Below, piece after piece: positions 49,862 to 62,600 of a stretch of 64,000 nucleotides of DNA. Every line of letters starts with the position of its first letter. Within the stretch, counting starts at the first letter, position 1. Under the pieces are notes generated by a model. That model saw only the letters and a program-made list of their open reading frames with translations. It did not search any database and was not told where the DNA came from. Position numbers and translations under genes: made by a program. The DNA is from Macrotrachela quadricornifera (lineage: Eukaryota; Rotifera; Eurotatoria; Philodinida; Philodinidae): contig JAJEKB010000927.1 of assembly GCA_022393335.1 (NCBI GenBank), positions 38,805 through 102,804 of the forward strand. Direction: 5' to 3'.

Positions 49862-52092
49862 TATAATAGAAAATAGAAAAATAAAGATGATCAATTAAAA
49901 ATTATTTATATGATAATAATAAATAAGCGCTTAAAAATCATAAAAAATTTCCGTTTAATTTTGTTTTTTTGTTTTTGCTTTTTGATGATTATTAAATTAA
50001 AAATTTTTTTTTACTTTTAAAAATTTAATTAAATATTTATATGCACTATATTTGATTGACATATCATTTTCAAGAATGAAATTTTCAAAATCATATAAGT
50101 CTTTATATTTTTATTACTGATAGTGGCAAGGACATATTAAGTTAAAGAAAAAAAAATAAAGAAAATTGTCAAATGGTAGAATTACTTTAGACATTCATAT
50201 GAGAATGTATGGTAGTTTTCCATCATTCACCTCTTTTAGTTGTTGTTGTTGTTGTTTTTTATTGATATAACTAATCATGTGCGCGATGAATTCAATTAGG
50301 TGAGATGAAGTCTTTCGGTTAGTAGGAAAGAAAGAAAAATAGATGACGACTAGTTTTTCTCATGTCTTTTATTGCTATTTGGTGATGGCGATTAATCATT
50401 CATAATTTGATCTTTCCGATCTTGCCTTATTCTTTATACAATAAATTTTTTTTTTCTTGTTCGATGGTTCAAGTATGACACAACTAACAAGAAAATACCA
50501 TAAAATGAGCTTATTTGTTATTGACTAAATAGATGACTATTTGGATTTAGAATATATATTTAGGAGAAAAAAAAATTGGGAAATAAGCAAGAAAAAAAAA
50601 ACTTGTTATAGTTCTATATTCAGTTTGTGCCATGAGATGCAACAATCAAGCACGCATACTCGAATGAACGTACGCTTCTTATACTTCATTGTCGATTAAT
50701 TCTCTTGAATAGAATGATAAAATGTCTTTCCATTGGGAAACGACATGAAGTTCATGAATTTAGTCGTCGATGAATCAAACTAGTGAGTTCTCTTATATAT
50801 TATAAAATAAATGATAAAATAACAGTTGAATAATGTACAAGTGTGATTAGATGAATCGTTTCTTTTATTTTTTTTGGTTCTTCATCTTATAAAACGTGCA
50901 TAATAATTGATAGTTGAACTTCAGGTATCTTATCATGAATATAAGTTTAGATGCGCGATCGGAATGTATTTGATAATTCAATTAATATAAAGACGAAGAA
51001 AAGAATTCTTGTGTATAGTCGAGTTACCCATAAAATGGAATCGCGAGAATATAGTTGAAGAAGATAGTGAAAAAAAAGAGAAGAATATAGTCAGGGACAA
51101 TTCAATTTTTTGTTTCTTTTCTCTTGATAATGCTCGGCACGTCATCATTGGCATCTTGTTTTGCTAGTAGAAATAGAAAAGAAAATTGGTTTGACTATGA
51201 ACGTTGATAAGGTGGTGACGCACAATCTAATTTTTTCTATCTCTTCAATATTATTTTACTATTTTCAAGTATGAATAAGTTAGAAACATGCAAACATACA
51301 TACCCACACATACTTAAACTATAGTGTGCATAGCGGAAATATATTTTTTCCTCATACATTATCAGTGAATTTTTTTCCTCTTTTCTTTTTTTTGTCTATT
51401 GCATCCTATTCTTTAATCCTTTGCTTTAGAATGGACAACATGATACTTAGCGTTTTTTTTTACAGACGACAACCACATTGTCTAAGTACTCTTGAGACAA
51501 AGAGAAAAAAAATGGAAAGAGGATACTAACAACGGAAATCTAAGAAAATCATCCACCGGAATTTAGCTAGTGTCGTTCCGATAAATGGATGTCGTAAGTT
51601 ACTAATATATTAATCGATAAATGCATAGCATATATCCAATTTGATTGTATTGTGTCTGTTTATGACAGTAGATTGTCTAATCATAACGGATAATATGTGT
51701 ATGTATATAAATAAATATAAGCAGTTAAATTGACACAAAAATGTCATTTATTACGTGGTAACATCAGTATAAGAGTGTTTAGATATATATATATATACAC
51801 ATACAAGACGAACAACATCAATATAAAGAACGTTATATGAGAGAGAGAGAAAAGTGTTTTCATTATTTTTTTTTTATAACATCATCGTCGCTACTGCTAT
51901 AAGTAATAAAAAAATGCTCTATGCCTTCTTCGCTTCTCTCTCTCTCTTCCTCTTCATACTCTTCTTTCTTCGTTCTCTTTTGTTCTCTATGTGTGACTGT
52001 TTAGCTGCTATGACGGTTGATGATGAGAAGAGTGGCACTTTTTCATTATTTGAAATGACATATAACTAAGAGAGACAAGCTAAGTAAAAGAG

Positions 52093-52123
<31 letters not shown>

Positions 52124-52308
52124 AAATTTGTTTGTTTTCTAGAAATCTTATTTCTACTTTAAAACGACTATTTCTATTAATATTAATGTCGTCTTGTTAA
52201 GATAAAGTATCATATTATTACAATCGTTGTCGAGGTTTCTTTTTTTTTATTGTAAGCAAATGTCATGAGAATATTTCACAATTAGGCTTATAAGCCATTG
52301 TCTTTCAA
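49862..52308. other. Long intergenic interval between divergent genes
   Basis: About 2.4 kb upstream of both the BTB gene (minus) and the potassium channel (plus). It holds T and A runs and CT-rich tracts near 51932-51960. No open frame has coding or splice support. Confidence 0.5.
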
Positions 52309-53728
52309 ATGATTATTGGTACACAAAACGTGCGTACATTTGCACTTATGTTCATTGTGCTTGTTTATTTATTATTTGGTGCTGCTGTTTTTAATGCTTG
52401 TAAGTACTTTTTAATATCTAGATTATATAAATATTTCCTATGATTTATTTTTAGTGGAGTCAAGAGAAGAAGCCTATATGCGTGCAGCATTAAGACTTCG
52501 AATGGCACGAATTTTATATAAAAATGATACAATTCAAAATGAAACTGTTTTTATTAGTTTAACATCATCAATATTTGATAATCGACATGTTCGAAGTGGT
52601 ACAACTAGACAATGGACATTTCCTGGTGCCTTTTATTTTTCTACTTTAGTTGTCACTTTAATTGGTAAATTATTATATATATAATTGATTTTAATTGAAT
52701 TTTTATATTGTTTAGGTTATGGTCATACAACACCTAAAACAAGTATGAGAAAAAAAAACTTTTTTTTTTTTAATTAAAATATTGATTTTGATTTATTTAT
52801 GTTTTAGTGGGTGGAAAAATATTTTGTATGGTCTATACAGTTGCTGGAGTGTAAGTATATGTATATAAAATTAATTTTTCAAATAAATTTATTAAGTTTT
52901 AAAATCAATTATTGATAATTTGGGATAGATATCTATAGATTTTATCAATTGAATAAAAGAAATTGATACTATCACTCTTCTAATCAAAGAATATCTCTTA
53001 GTATAATTGTTTATTTTTCATTTGAAAATAATCTAGATATTTCATTTTTTTTAATAATATCAAATAAATTTAAATATCTATTTTTTTTTTGAATTAGACC
53101 ACTTAATTTAATAATGTTTCAATCAGTTGGTGAACGATTAAATGCTATTATATCATTTATATTATCACGTCTTAAACGTTTATTAGGTTTTCGTCATTAT
53201 AAAGTATCTGGTTTTGAATTAATTGCTGTTGAATTTGGTATGACAACAATGCTTGTACTTGGTGGTTCATTAATTTTTAGTAAACAAGAAAAATGGACAT
53301 ATTTTGAATCAATCTATTATTCACTTGTTACTTTTTGGACAATTGGTAAAGAAAGAAAAAAAATCTTTTTTTTTTTCTTTTTATAAATTATTTTATTTTT
53401 ATTTATTAAAAAAAAAAACATTAGGTTTTGGTGATTTTGTACCATTAGCTAGTTTACAACGTAGTGGTCAATCACTTTATTCACGTTTTGGATATTTTAT
53501 ATTTACTATATCATTTATTTTATTTGGTTTAGCAATAATGGCATCATCATTAAATTTATTAGTACTTCGTCTTGCACAATTTCATTCCGAAAATGGTCTT
53601 GGTGGTATATCAGCATTACTTGGAAAAAATGAAGAAGATCTTATAGCTGCTGCTATTGCAGAACATCGTGCATCAATTAATATTCAACAACGTAATCGTA
53701 TTTATTCAAATACAAATAGTTTAATTTT

Positions 53729-53768
<40 letters not shown>

Positions 53769-54125
53769 AAACCATTATCAACATTTCTTTCAATGAAAAA
53801 TCATTCATGGTGGTCATTACCATCATTATCATCAACATCAGCATCATCAACACCAAATTCTAAAATTGATTTTAATAAAAATTTAAATGAAAGAACTTGT
53901 TGTTCAAGTTTTTCTTTATTTAATTGTAAAAAACGTAAAAAACGTCATTGGCATTTACGTCGATCACCACAAAATATAAAACATTTACTTAATTTTAATC
54001 AATTATTAGAAAATCATAAATTAGCATTCGTACGTAAATCATTAATACCTAATCAATATCATCAACAAAATACAAATCATATATCAAGAATAAATTTACA
54101 AAAACAACAAAGAATTTCAATTTAA
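52309..54125 (+). CDS. KCNK: Two-pore domain potassium channel, TASK-like
   Basis: Six exons (52309-52399, 52455-52664, 52716-52742, 52808-52850, 53098-53345, 53425-54125) encode 439 aa. The start (IGTQNVRTFALMFIVLVYLL, FGAAVFNALES) matches TASK channels ([20 protein letters not shown]). Four membrane spans and two pore loops are visible: P1 STLVVTLIGYGH (filter at about residues 99-103) and P2 LVTFWTIGFGDFVPL (205-209). FCMVYTVAGVPLNLIMFQSV and GERLNAIISFIL follow TASK M2. P1 has Leu99 where the canonical filter has Thr. The cytosolic tail has 13 Gln and ends KQQRISI, reminiscent of the C-terminal 14-3-3 site of TASK channels. It would set resting potential by leak current. Confidence 0.93.
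53730..53768 (+). repeat. (CAA)13 polyglutamine tract in the channel tail
   Basis: Thirteen uninterrupted CAA codons encode Gln in the cytosolic C-terminal tail of the potassium channel. Pure codon use suggests slippage expansion. Confidence 0.9.
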
Positions 54126-57081
54126 TTTATATTTATATGAAAAAATATTTCTACATGTGTATATGTATGACATAATTAAAAAAAATATATTTTTTTTTCT
54201 TATATTATCGAAATTAAATTTAACAAAAAAAGAAAATATCTATTAAATCAGTATATACATAATAAAATGATATATTATTTTTAATTATAATAGATATTAA
54301 GTATAAAAAATAGCTTGATCTTATTTCAAATAATCTTCTAAACTGTTGTTTTTCTTTTCTATTTCATAATTTGATTTAAAATAAAATTTTCTTAGTAATC
54401 ATATATTTTTATTTAAAAGAATATTGAATAATATTGATCATTGTCAATTCTTATAGAATCTTGTTTTTTTTTTCTTATTCATTTATTTACTAATGATATT
54501 ATTCTAATCATTTCCTCTCTTATTTCTTTGATGTAACTATGTAAATAGTGTTCATTTATATTATATAGAAAATATAATGTATGACACATTTATTTTAATT
54601 AAGTAACTTAATATATTTATCATTCAATTATAGGTTTTTTTTTCATTTGCGTTATACATAAATGTAAATAGTATATTTATGTCTTCATTTGAATAATATG
54701 CACTTATTAATCAAATAATTTCTATCATATGCAAAAAAAACTACAAATATATTTATCACATCATAGTATTTATTTCAGATTGATTTATATTTATTCATTT
54801 AATTATTTTTTTTGGATCTAAATTGTTCAGTAGTTAGTATAGTATTGATAATAAGTAATTAAAGAATATATATATTTTTTCATTGATTGATCTCAATTAA
54901 ATCAAATATACAGTGTAAAATGTTTATTTTTCCAATCCTTTTTTTTTGGTTCGAACATTTTAATTTTGTTTTGTTCTAGTCTAAATTTATAGTCTTGGTT
55001 AGTTCATTCCATAAACAAATCTAATGGATTCAAATGGGACAAATTCAGTTAATAATAGTTCTTCCGTATAGATGCACAAGAATGATCTATAGATCAGTTG
55101 AAACTAAGATAATGCGTCAAAAATTTAATAAGATTTTGCTCAAATTTTATTAGGTTATTTTTTGTGTAGAACAGTTTTACTTGGCTCTTGGTCCTTATTT
55201 TAATAGATAATTCTCTAATTGACACTGATTTTCTTCTAAAACAGACACGACTTTTTTCGAGATATTCGTTTTTTTTGTTCGAATTGTTTATAATTGGATT
55301 GTCAAATTGGAGATACTACGACAATAAAAGCAGTATTTCTAGTGAATTTATCTTTTGGTAAGTTCCTGAGGTCACTAAAGGTAAATTTTTCGATGAAAAA
55401 ATAAATTCTAGGAAATCGTTAAACTACATATGGATAAATTGTGATTTTGCACTGATATGAAATATAATATTGGTTTCAAGCTAAATTAGGCTTTTTACGA
55501 TAAAAATTTTCTAAACATTGACTAAAATAGCCCGATATAACATTTCGAAATGGCGATCTGCAAATATTTTTTAGTAGGCATTTTTTTTAACTTTATAAAA
55601 AATATACACTTTTGTATTTATTTTTGAAAAAACTATCAAATATCTATCAAAACTTGATGAAATCAGTATGAAAATGTTAGTTTCAACGAGTACTTTGAGT
55701 AAATATACGGTTAAATAGTATTGGTTAAAAAAATACTAGTGAATCAATTGACCTTCTTAGGCGCCCTTGTTCTTTATTTTTTTTTAATAGTTACTTATTT
55801 GTCTTTACTTTTCAGTTTCTTTTCGATGTATCTAAAGCAATTTTTGAATTGAATTATATACGGTTACGTAAGAGAATTTTAAAACATACAGGATTATTTC
55901 GATAGTATTCGAGCTTTTTTCATAATTCTCAATAAATGCAGCATAACAATAAGGACTAAATTTCTGTAATTGTTGTTTTCAATATATTTCGGTTAAAACA
56001 TGTTCTTTCTTTCAATAGATTCAATATTAATCGTATTTCAAACTTTCTAAAGATGCAATCTTTTTTTTCCTGCTTGCCTTTTTATTTCACACACAAGGAA
56101 AATGACAAAATACACAAGAGAAAAAAAAAGAACATTATATATTGTACAATAACATCAAGAACAAAAAAACGAGCTAAAGACACGCAGAAAAAAAAAATTT
56201 TTTTTTTTGAGAAATATATATGTTAAAGAATCATCACCAGGAATGATACTATTGAAGAAAGACAATACAAATCGTCATTAATAATACAGAAAAGACAAAA
56301 GTCGATTTCAATAGGAATGTCAAAACAAAAAATTTCATTGTTTTTTTTTTTTTTTGTTTTTGTTTTTCGACATATAGAGATGCTCTTGTTGATATATAAA
56401 TAATTAAGAGAAAACACAAAAAAAAACACAAAAAAACCTGTCTGAACAAGAGATTTTTTTATCTCAGAAATTTTTTATAAATTTTTTCTACTTTTTTTTT
56501 TGTTTAAATATATAAAAATTTTCTTTCAAAAAGAAAAACAAAACGAAGCAAAATTTCTCTTTATCCTGATTAGTTCCACAAATAAGTTTTACACGAATAA
56601 TTAGATTCTCTTAGAAAAAAAAATATATATGATTAAGTCAAATAAATGAAATATTCCTATTTATATTCCATTAATCATGATTGATTTCGACATTCTATTT
56701 GTTGTCGAAATTTTGAATGTGATGTATTCGTTGATTGTCGTTGTGTATGATGATTCCGACGAGAATTTCCATGATGATATCCACCATACGATTTTGATGA
56801 CAAACTCGATGGTGAAGACTAAAGAATATTGGGAAAATTTTTTTAGTAAAAAAAAAAATCAAATTTCGAATAAACAATAAAAGATTCTCTATTTATTTTT
56901 CAATTTTAGCTCTAAGAAATCGATTTTATACAAATATTATCTACAGTTCATTATCCTATATTTAAATTCTATTAATAGAACATAAAAAAGTTTTATATAC
57001 AAATTAGTCTACAAAAAAAGATTTAAGTCTTGGTCTTCGAGACAATATACATTATCTTTCATGAGTTTATAGAATGATTAT
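54126..57081. other. Long intergenic interval (convergent 3' ends)
   Basis: About 3 kb between the channel (plus) and TENT5 (minus). AT-rich; 54950-55800 is less low-complexity and may be old element debris, but no frame or terminus was recognised. Open frames at 56223-56449 and 56677-56880 lack coding character. Confidence 0.5.
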
Positions 57082-59603
57082 TTAAAAAGAAAGTTGACAT
57101 ACTGATCGACTTGAATTTGAAGATGAATTTGTTCGATATTGTTGATGATTATATACATGATATTTTTGAAAATGTTGATGATCACCCGAAAATAAATGTT
57201 CATATTCATAATGATAATATTCTTTGAGATAATGTATATTAATTAATAATAATTCTCTATCTTCATGTGTTAAACAAACAGTACTTTGTTGTATTACTCC
57301 TGATAAATGTTCAAAAAATAATAAACATAATCGAGCATTAATTAAATCAATTTGATCAATTTGTTTTGGATCATATTTTGAATTATATAATTGATTTTGT
57401 TGAAAACAATGACGTTGAAATGTTTCATTATAATTATTTGTTATATGTAAATTACTTATTATTGATGATGGTAAAAAATGTGTTGCAACATATTGTGCTA
57501 TAACATGAATTTGTTCAGGAAGTGTTTTATAATCAATAAAAAATCTTGAACACATATATCTTTGCATATGAATCATTATTCCAATATCATAAAGTTTATA
57601 ATTTCGTGCTAATAAATCACAATATTTCTAAAACAAAAAGAAAAAATAAAAGTAAAGTTAGTTAATTCATTAAATAACTTACTAATAATCCACCGCCACG
57701 CATTGTTTCAGGTTCATATGTAGCAATTAATTTATTATTTAAATGATGAAGTGCTTGATGTAAATCTTTAAAAACACAATAAACTTCAATTAAAGTTGGT
57801 ATTGGTGTTGAAATTTCAACAGTTGAATATTTATTTATATTAGTTGATGTAGAAAATACTTGATCATCATCTTCATTTGTTGAATCACCAGCATCAATTT
57901 CAATTCCATCATCAACTTCTTCATTAATAGAAAGTTGAAATTGAAGAGATGAATTTGATTGATGATCATCATCATCATTATTAGTATTTGTCGATTCCGA
58001 TGGTTTTGATGATACTGAACGAGATCTTGAAGTTTCTAAAATAATAAAAATAACATTATTCAAATTAATCTGTTAAAAAAATAATTAAAATCTTACTAAA
58101 TCAAATCCTATGAATAAAGAATCCTCAGAAATTCATCGAAATATATAAATAAAAGAGATTAAAAGTTTGAACTTTTACTAAAAATGACGAGTAATATGTA
58201 AAATCTGAGTTTCTGTCATAGTTTACCGTGTAATTATGAATCATTATGTATGTTCTCGTTTTTTGATGAGAGAAATCTATTTTTTCCGTTTCTTTTATCG
58301 AAAAGCCTAATCATATATGAAGTATTAATGATATTATGACTACAAACAAATGATTCGTAGCTGAAGGTCAAATAACAAAATGTCACCAAACAAGGATAAT
58401 AAACAAAGTTTGACTTGATACAAAATCGGAAATTAAATTTTTTGAGTGACATAAAAGAATTTTTTAGAAGTCTTCATATAATTTTGTATTATAATGAGGC
58501 AGAAGAAAACAGAATTGACTCATTTTTTTTTCATCAAACAGAACGAAAAATGTCATAAAAGATATTTATAATTTCAAGGCTTAAATGTACATGCGATGAT
58601 GAAAAGAACGTGACTACTAAAACTAATATGATTTTCAACGTCGTAATAAACCTCCAATAATATTTTTTTTTATCTTTATATTTTAAATAATTTCTCATTT
58701 TTTTTTTTTAAAAAACATACCATTATTATTTGTAGTTTGAATAGTTGTTATTGTAGCAAGTGTTTTATATTGAATATTATTTTCATTATTATCATTATTA
58801 TTAATATTTGATGGTGGTGATGATGATGGTGTAAAAAATCCAAATTCTAATGGACTTGTACTTATTTTTTGATTAGTATTATCATCTTTTTTAACTATTG
58901 TTAAACCATTAATAGCATTAACAATTAAATTTTTTGTTTGAATATTTTTTGTTGATGATTGTGATTCTAATAAATGATTAGAATTTTTTTCAAATAAAAA
59001 TGTTTTAAGATTTATTTGAAATGAATCAACACTAAATTGCCATTGACGTTTAAGACTTTCGACAAATTTTAATTCAAGATTTTGTCCTAATAAATTTTGT
59101 AATGATAACAATGCCCATGAATCTTGTTCTGAACTAATTTTAATATTTTTTTGTGAATATGTATCAAGTACAGATGATATAAAATATTGTGTACATGCTG
59201 ATGTATTTGGTATATTCTCAATTAAACATGATGATATTACATATTTAATTATAGTCCATACGTCACATAAATATGGTTCATTATTTGATGAAAATAATGT
59301 GGTTTGTTGTTGTGATGATAATGGAGTTTTGATAAGAAATAATATATCAATATCACGATAAACAAAATCTGAATCATTTATAAGTACATATGATGCAGCA
59401 CCACCATGTAAACGTATATTTGTTATATGTATTGAATGTTGTTTTAATTTAGATAAAATACGTTGAAGAAAATCTTTTGGATTAATATGTAATGTTGGAA
59501 ATGATGATGTTGGTGGTGATGGATATATTGGAATAGTTCGAGTTAATACACGTCGTAATTTATCAATTTGTTTTGTTGTTAAATAAACTGGTGAAACATG
59601 CAT
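57082..59603 (-). CDS. TENT5: TENT5/FAM46 terminal nucleotidyltransferase
   Basis: Three exons (59603-58721, 58035-57683, 57627-57082) encode 593 aa, longer than human TENT5 proteins (about 390-440). TENT5 enzymes are non-canonical poly(A) polymerases that stabilise mRNAs, notably those for secreted proteins. Visible: LTTKQIDKLRRVLTRTIPIY, SFPTLHINPKDFLQRIL, then the catalytic block HGGAASYVL and YRDIDILFLI with G67/G68 and D84/D86. LLGQNLELKFVESLKRQWQF and SVDSFQINLKTFLFE follow. The C-terminal half has PETMRGGGLLKYCDLLARNY, MQRYMCSRFFIDYKTLPEQI and STVCLTHEDRELLL. A low-complexity insert of roughly 150 residues (about 220-370, Asn/Ser/Asp-rich), spread over the end of exon 1 and start of exon 2, accounts for the extra length. 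Catalytic residues are intact. Confidence 0.94.
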
Positions 59604-62600
59604 TGTTAAAATTGAATAAATTTTAGTTTAATTTTGTTGCTGTTTTGAATTTTGTAAATTCTATAAATGAAAGTAGAAAAATGAAATATATGACACATAT
59701 ATTTGTGTAGGTGTGTTATTACATAATTATATGAAATATTTTTGTTTTTAATAGACCTAGAGTTTATTGATATATAAAGAAAAAAGACGAATTAAAATTT
59801 TTATTTAGATATATGAAGATTATTATCCTGCGTATATATGTTTTGTTTTTCTTCTATTATTTAAGGTAAAAGAGTAATAATAATAGAAAGAAAAGAAAAA
59901 GAATCGTTGAGATATTTCGAGAGAAAGAATGATGCGTTCGGTGAAATTCTATTGGATAAAAACACTAACGACATCTTTTGATAGTTTTTGGTAGGACTTT
60001 TTTAATGAAATGTTAAAGGGAAAAAAGAAAGTTTTTGATTTGACCTTTTCGTTTGCCTTTTATTATTAACTAAATTTTATGTATATGAAAAAAAAAGAAA
60101 TTTAGATTTACTGAAATAAGTAAAAATGTATAAACATAAAGTTAATAAAAATAAAACTTCGTGTTTTTATATTTCTTTATTTTTCAGTGTGAAACATGTT
60201 CATCTTTTATTTCATATTTGATAAGTTTATTTATATCCAATTATTTCCGTCGTCCGGATGACATTAATAATTTTATTATTATTATTTCATCGAATCAAGA
60301 AAAATGTAATGAAGTTTAAATAATATATAAAGGTAGTTATTAAATCTATCTATAATTTTCTATAAATAAACATTTATTTATTATTTAACTCAAATGAACA
60401 TTCATTATCTTATTCTTTCATAAAATATATAAAATAGAATTATTCATATTTTTAATTTCTACAAAAATTTTTAAAAAATTTTCTAATAATTCTATTTATA
60501 TATTCTCAGTGATAAATCACAATATTCATTCATCAAATTATTTCCCATTTATTTCTTATGTCATTTTTATTAACACATATCATGTATATGAGTAATAATG
60601 TGCAATGATGTTGTAAATATAAATGCGTCATTATTAACACAGTTACAAAATAAAAGAAAAGAAAATGAAAAATTCTATATAATTTCAAAACCTCAAATGA
60701 CTTCTTATATAAATAGAAACACTCAATAAAAAAGAAGAATAAACATCAATGTTTTTAGAATTCCAAGCAAATTTTTGAAAAATATAATTTTTTTCTTACC
60801 AGTACGAGAGAATATAATCAAGATTTATTGATTTAAATAAATAAAGATTATCAAAATAAAAATAACGAATCATATGTTAACTATTAGTCATTTATTATAA
60901 CATCAAGATTAAAATCTTTTTCATACGTTTATTATTAATGAAAAAAATGTAATGATAATATTTAATAGTCGATATATATATATAAGATAAAATTCAACAG
61001 AGAGAATATCCTAGAAGAAAAATGAATAAACGAGACGAAACATTTAACGTTATGATGAACAGAAGCAAATAGAATGTACTAGAATATACACGAATGATTA
61101 TTAAAGGATAGAAGGAGAAGAATATATATATGTATAGTTGGTAAAAAGAACGCAAGAAGAAAAAATCTCGAGGTTACCATAGAATTGTTCAAGAGAAACA
61201 GAAATGCATCATGTTAAAAAAAAAAGAAACAACTATTTATGCCATTTCATAAATGACTCATGAGACACAAGGATGTAACATCTTATACTTTTCAAATTAG
61301 ACTACATAGCACTCCTGTTATTGACACATGTCTATACTACATCTCCTCGTTCCTGATGTAAATGGTGACATACGCTCCTGATGTGACAGCTCATTATATA
61401 GTAACTTTCTCTATACAGTCTCTGATGTATGCATATCTAAGAACTACAGGGAAATTATAGAATAAAAGAAACTACCTTGGTGAAATCATTACATTGATAA
61501 TTGCATGATAGAACATTTCTATTATATATTCTTTTGCATCATTCATTGTAAAGTGAATCTAGATGAATTATAAATAATTATATACTTTGATTTATATATT
61601 CATTTATTATTCTTTCAGATTATTCATAAATTTTAAAGCTTTTGAAGTATTTCAAACGTATTGGATTGAAAATATAAATCTAATAAAATAAACTAAGTTA
61701 CAACAAAAATTTTTAAAATGTCTTCCTAACAAAATATATATACAGTGATGTTTAAATATATATAAATTCTACTAAATTTTTGAAATTCAATATATATTAT
61801 AATCATACTAAGAAAAATTATCAGTTAACATTGAGAAAATTTTAAGATTCAAAGTATTGTTTATATAAGCTCTTGAATTATATTTTAATAATGTATATTA
61901 TGATATTCTCGTTATATTTAAATAAACCCTTAGCTCATTGAGAACAGCATTACCGTTGCAAAAAAATTGGATTTTTGAAATAAGTGAAACCAAATATTGA
62001 TTCACAACTATAAAAAAATAAATATTTCAAAATATTTCAATAACAAACTGAATTAGAAAGTCTAACATTATATTGAGTGGATTCGTATCTGAAGATAATC
62101 TTCATTTTAGTTCTACTTGTTTAAATATGTAGATTACACATTCATTTCGAGAATTTTGTGCTGGCTGTTGGTAGTGATATAAATAAAGTAACATAATAAC
62201 CAATGAATTTAATAGGATTTCTTTTAGAACCAGATGTATTTAATTTTCTATGGATTTCAATGATTTGACAAATTAATTGTAATCGAAAGTCACAATAGAA
62301 AAATGTCATGAATCTGTTGTTTATGCAAAATATTTAAATTCAAAATAGATCCATTTTATAAATAGAAGAAAAATTTCTTATATTGCTCTTGTACCATTTT
62401 TCGAATGTATACAACATAATGAATCTATATATTTAGATAAATCTACAGCAATATATGTATTTATTGTGTTCTATGACCGTAACTATTTTTTAATGCAGAA
62501 GAAAAAGGAAGGCGAATGAGGACACAATATGAATAATTATATTGCGGAGTATTGAAAATTATAAATTCACAATCTGCACTATAATTTATGCCATTGAAGA

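Noticed and set aside
51326..52069. Two plus-strand frames upstream of the potassium channel
   Set aside because: Phe/Leu/Ser-rich readings of T- and CT-rich DNA.
56223..56880. Overlapping frames on both strands near 56.2-56.9 kb
   Set aside because: Low-complexity readings, mutually overlapping, no motif.
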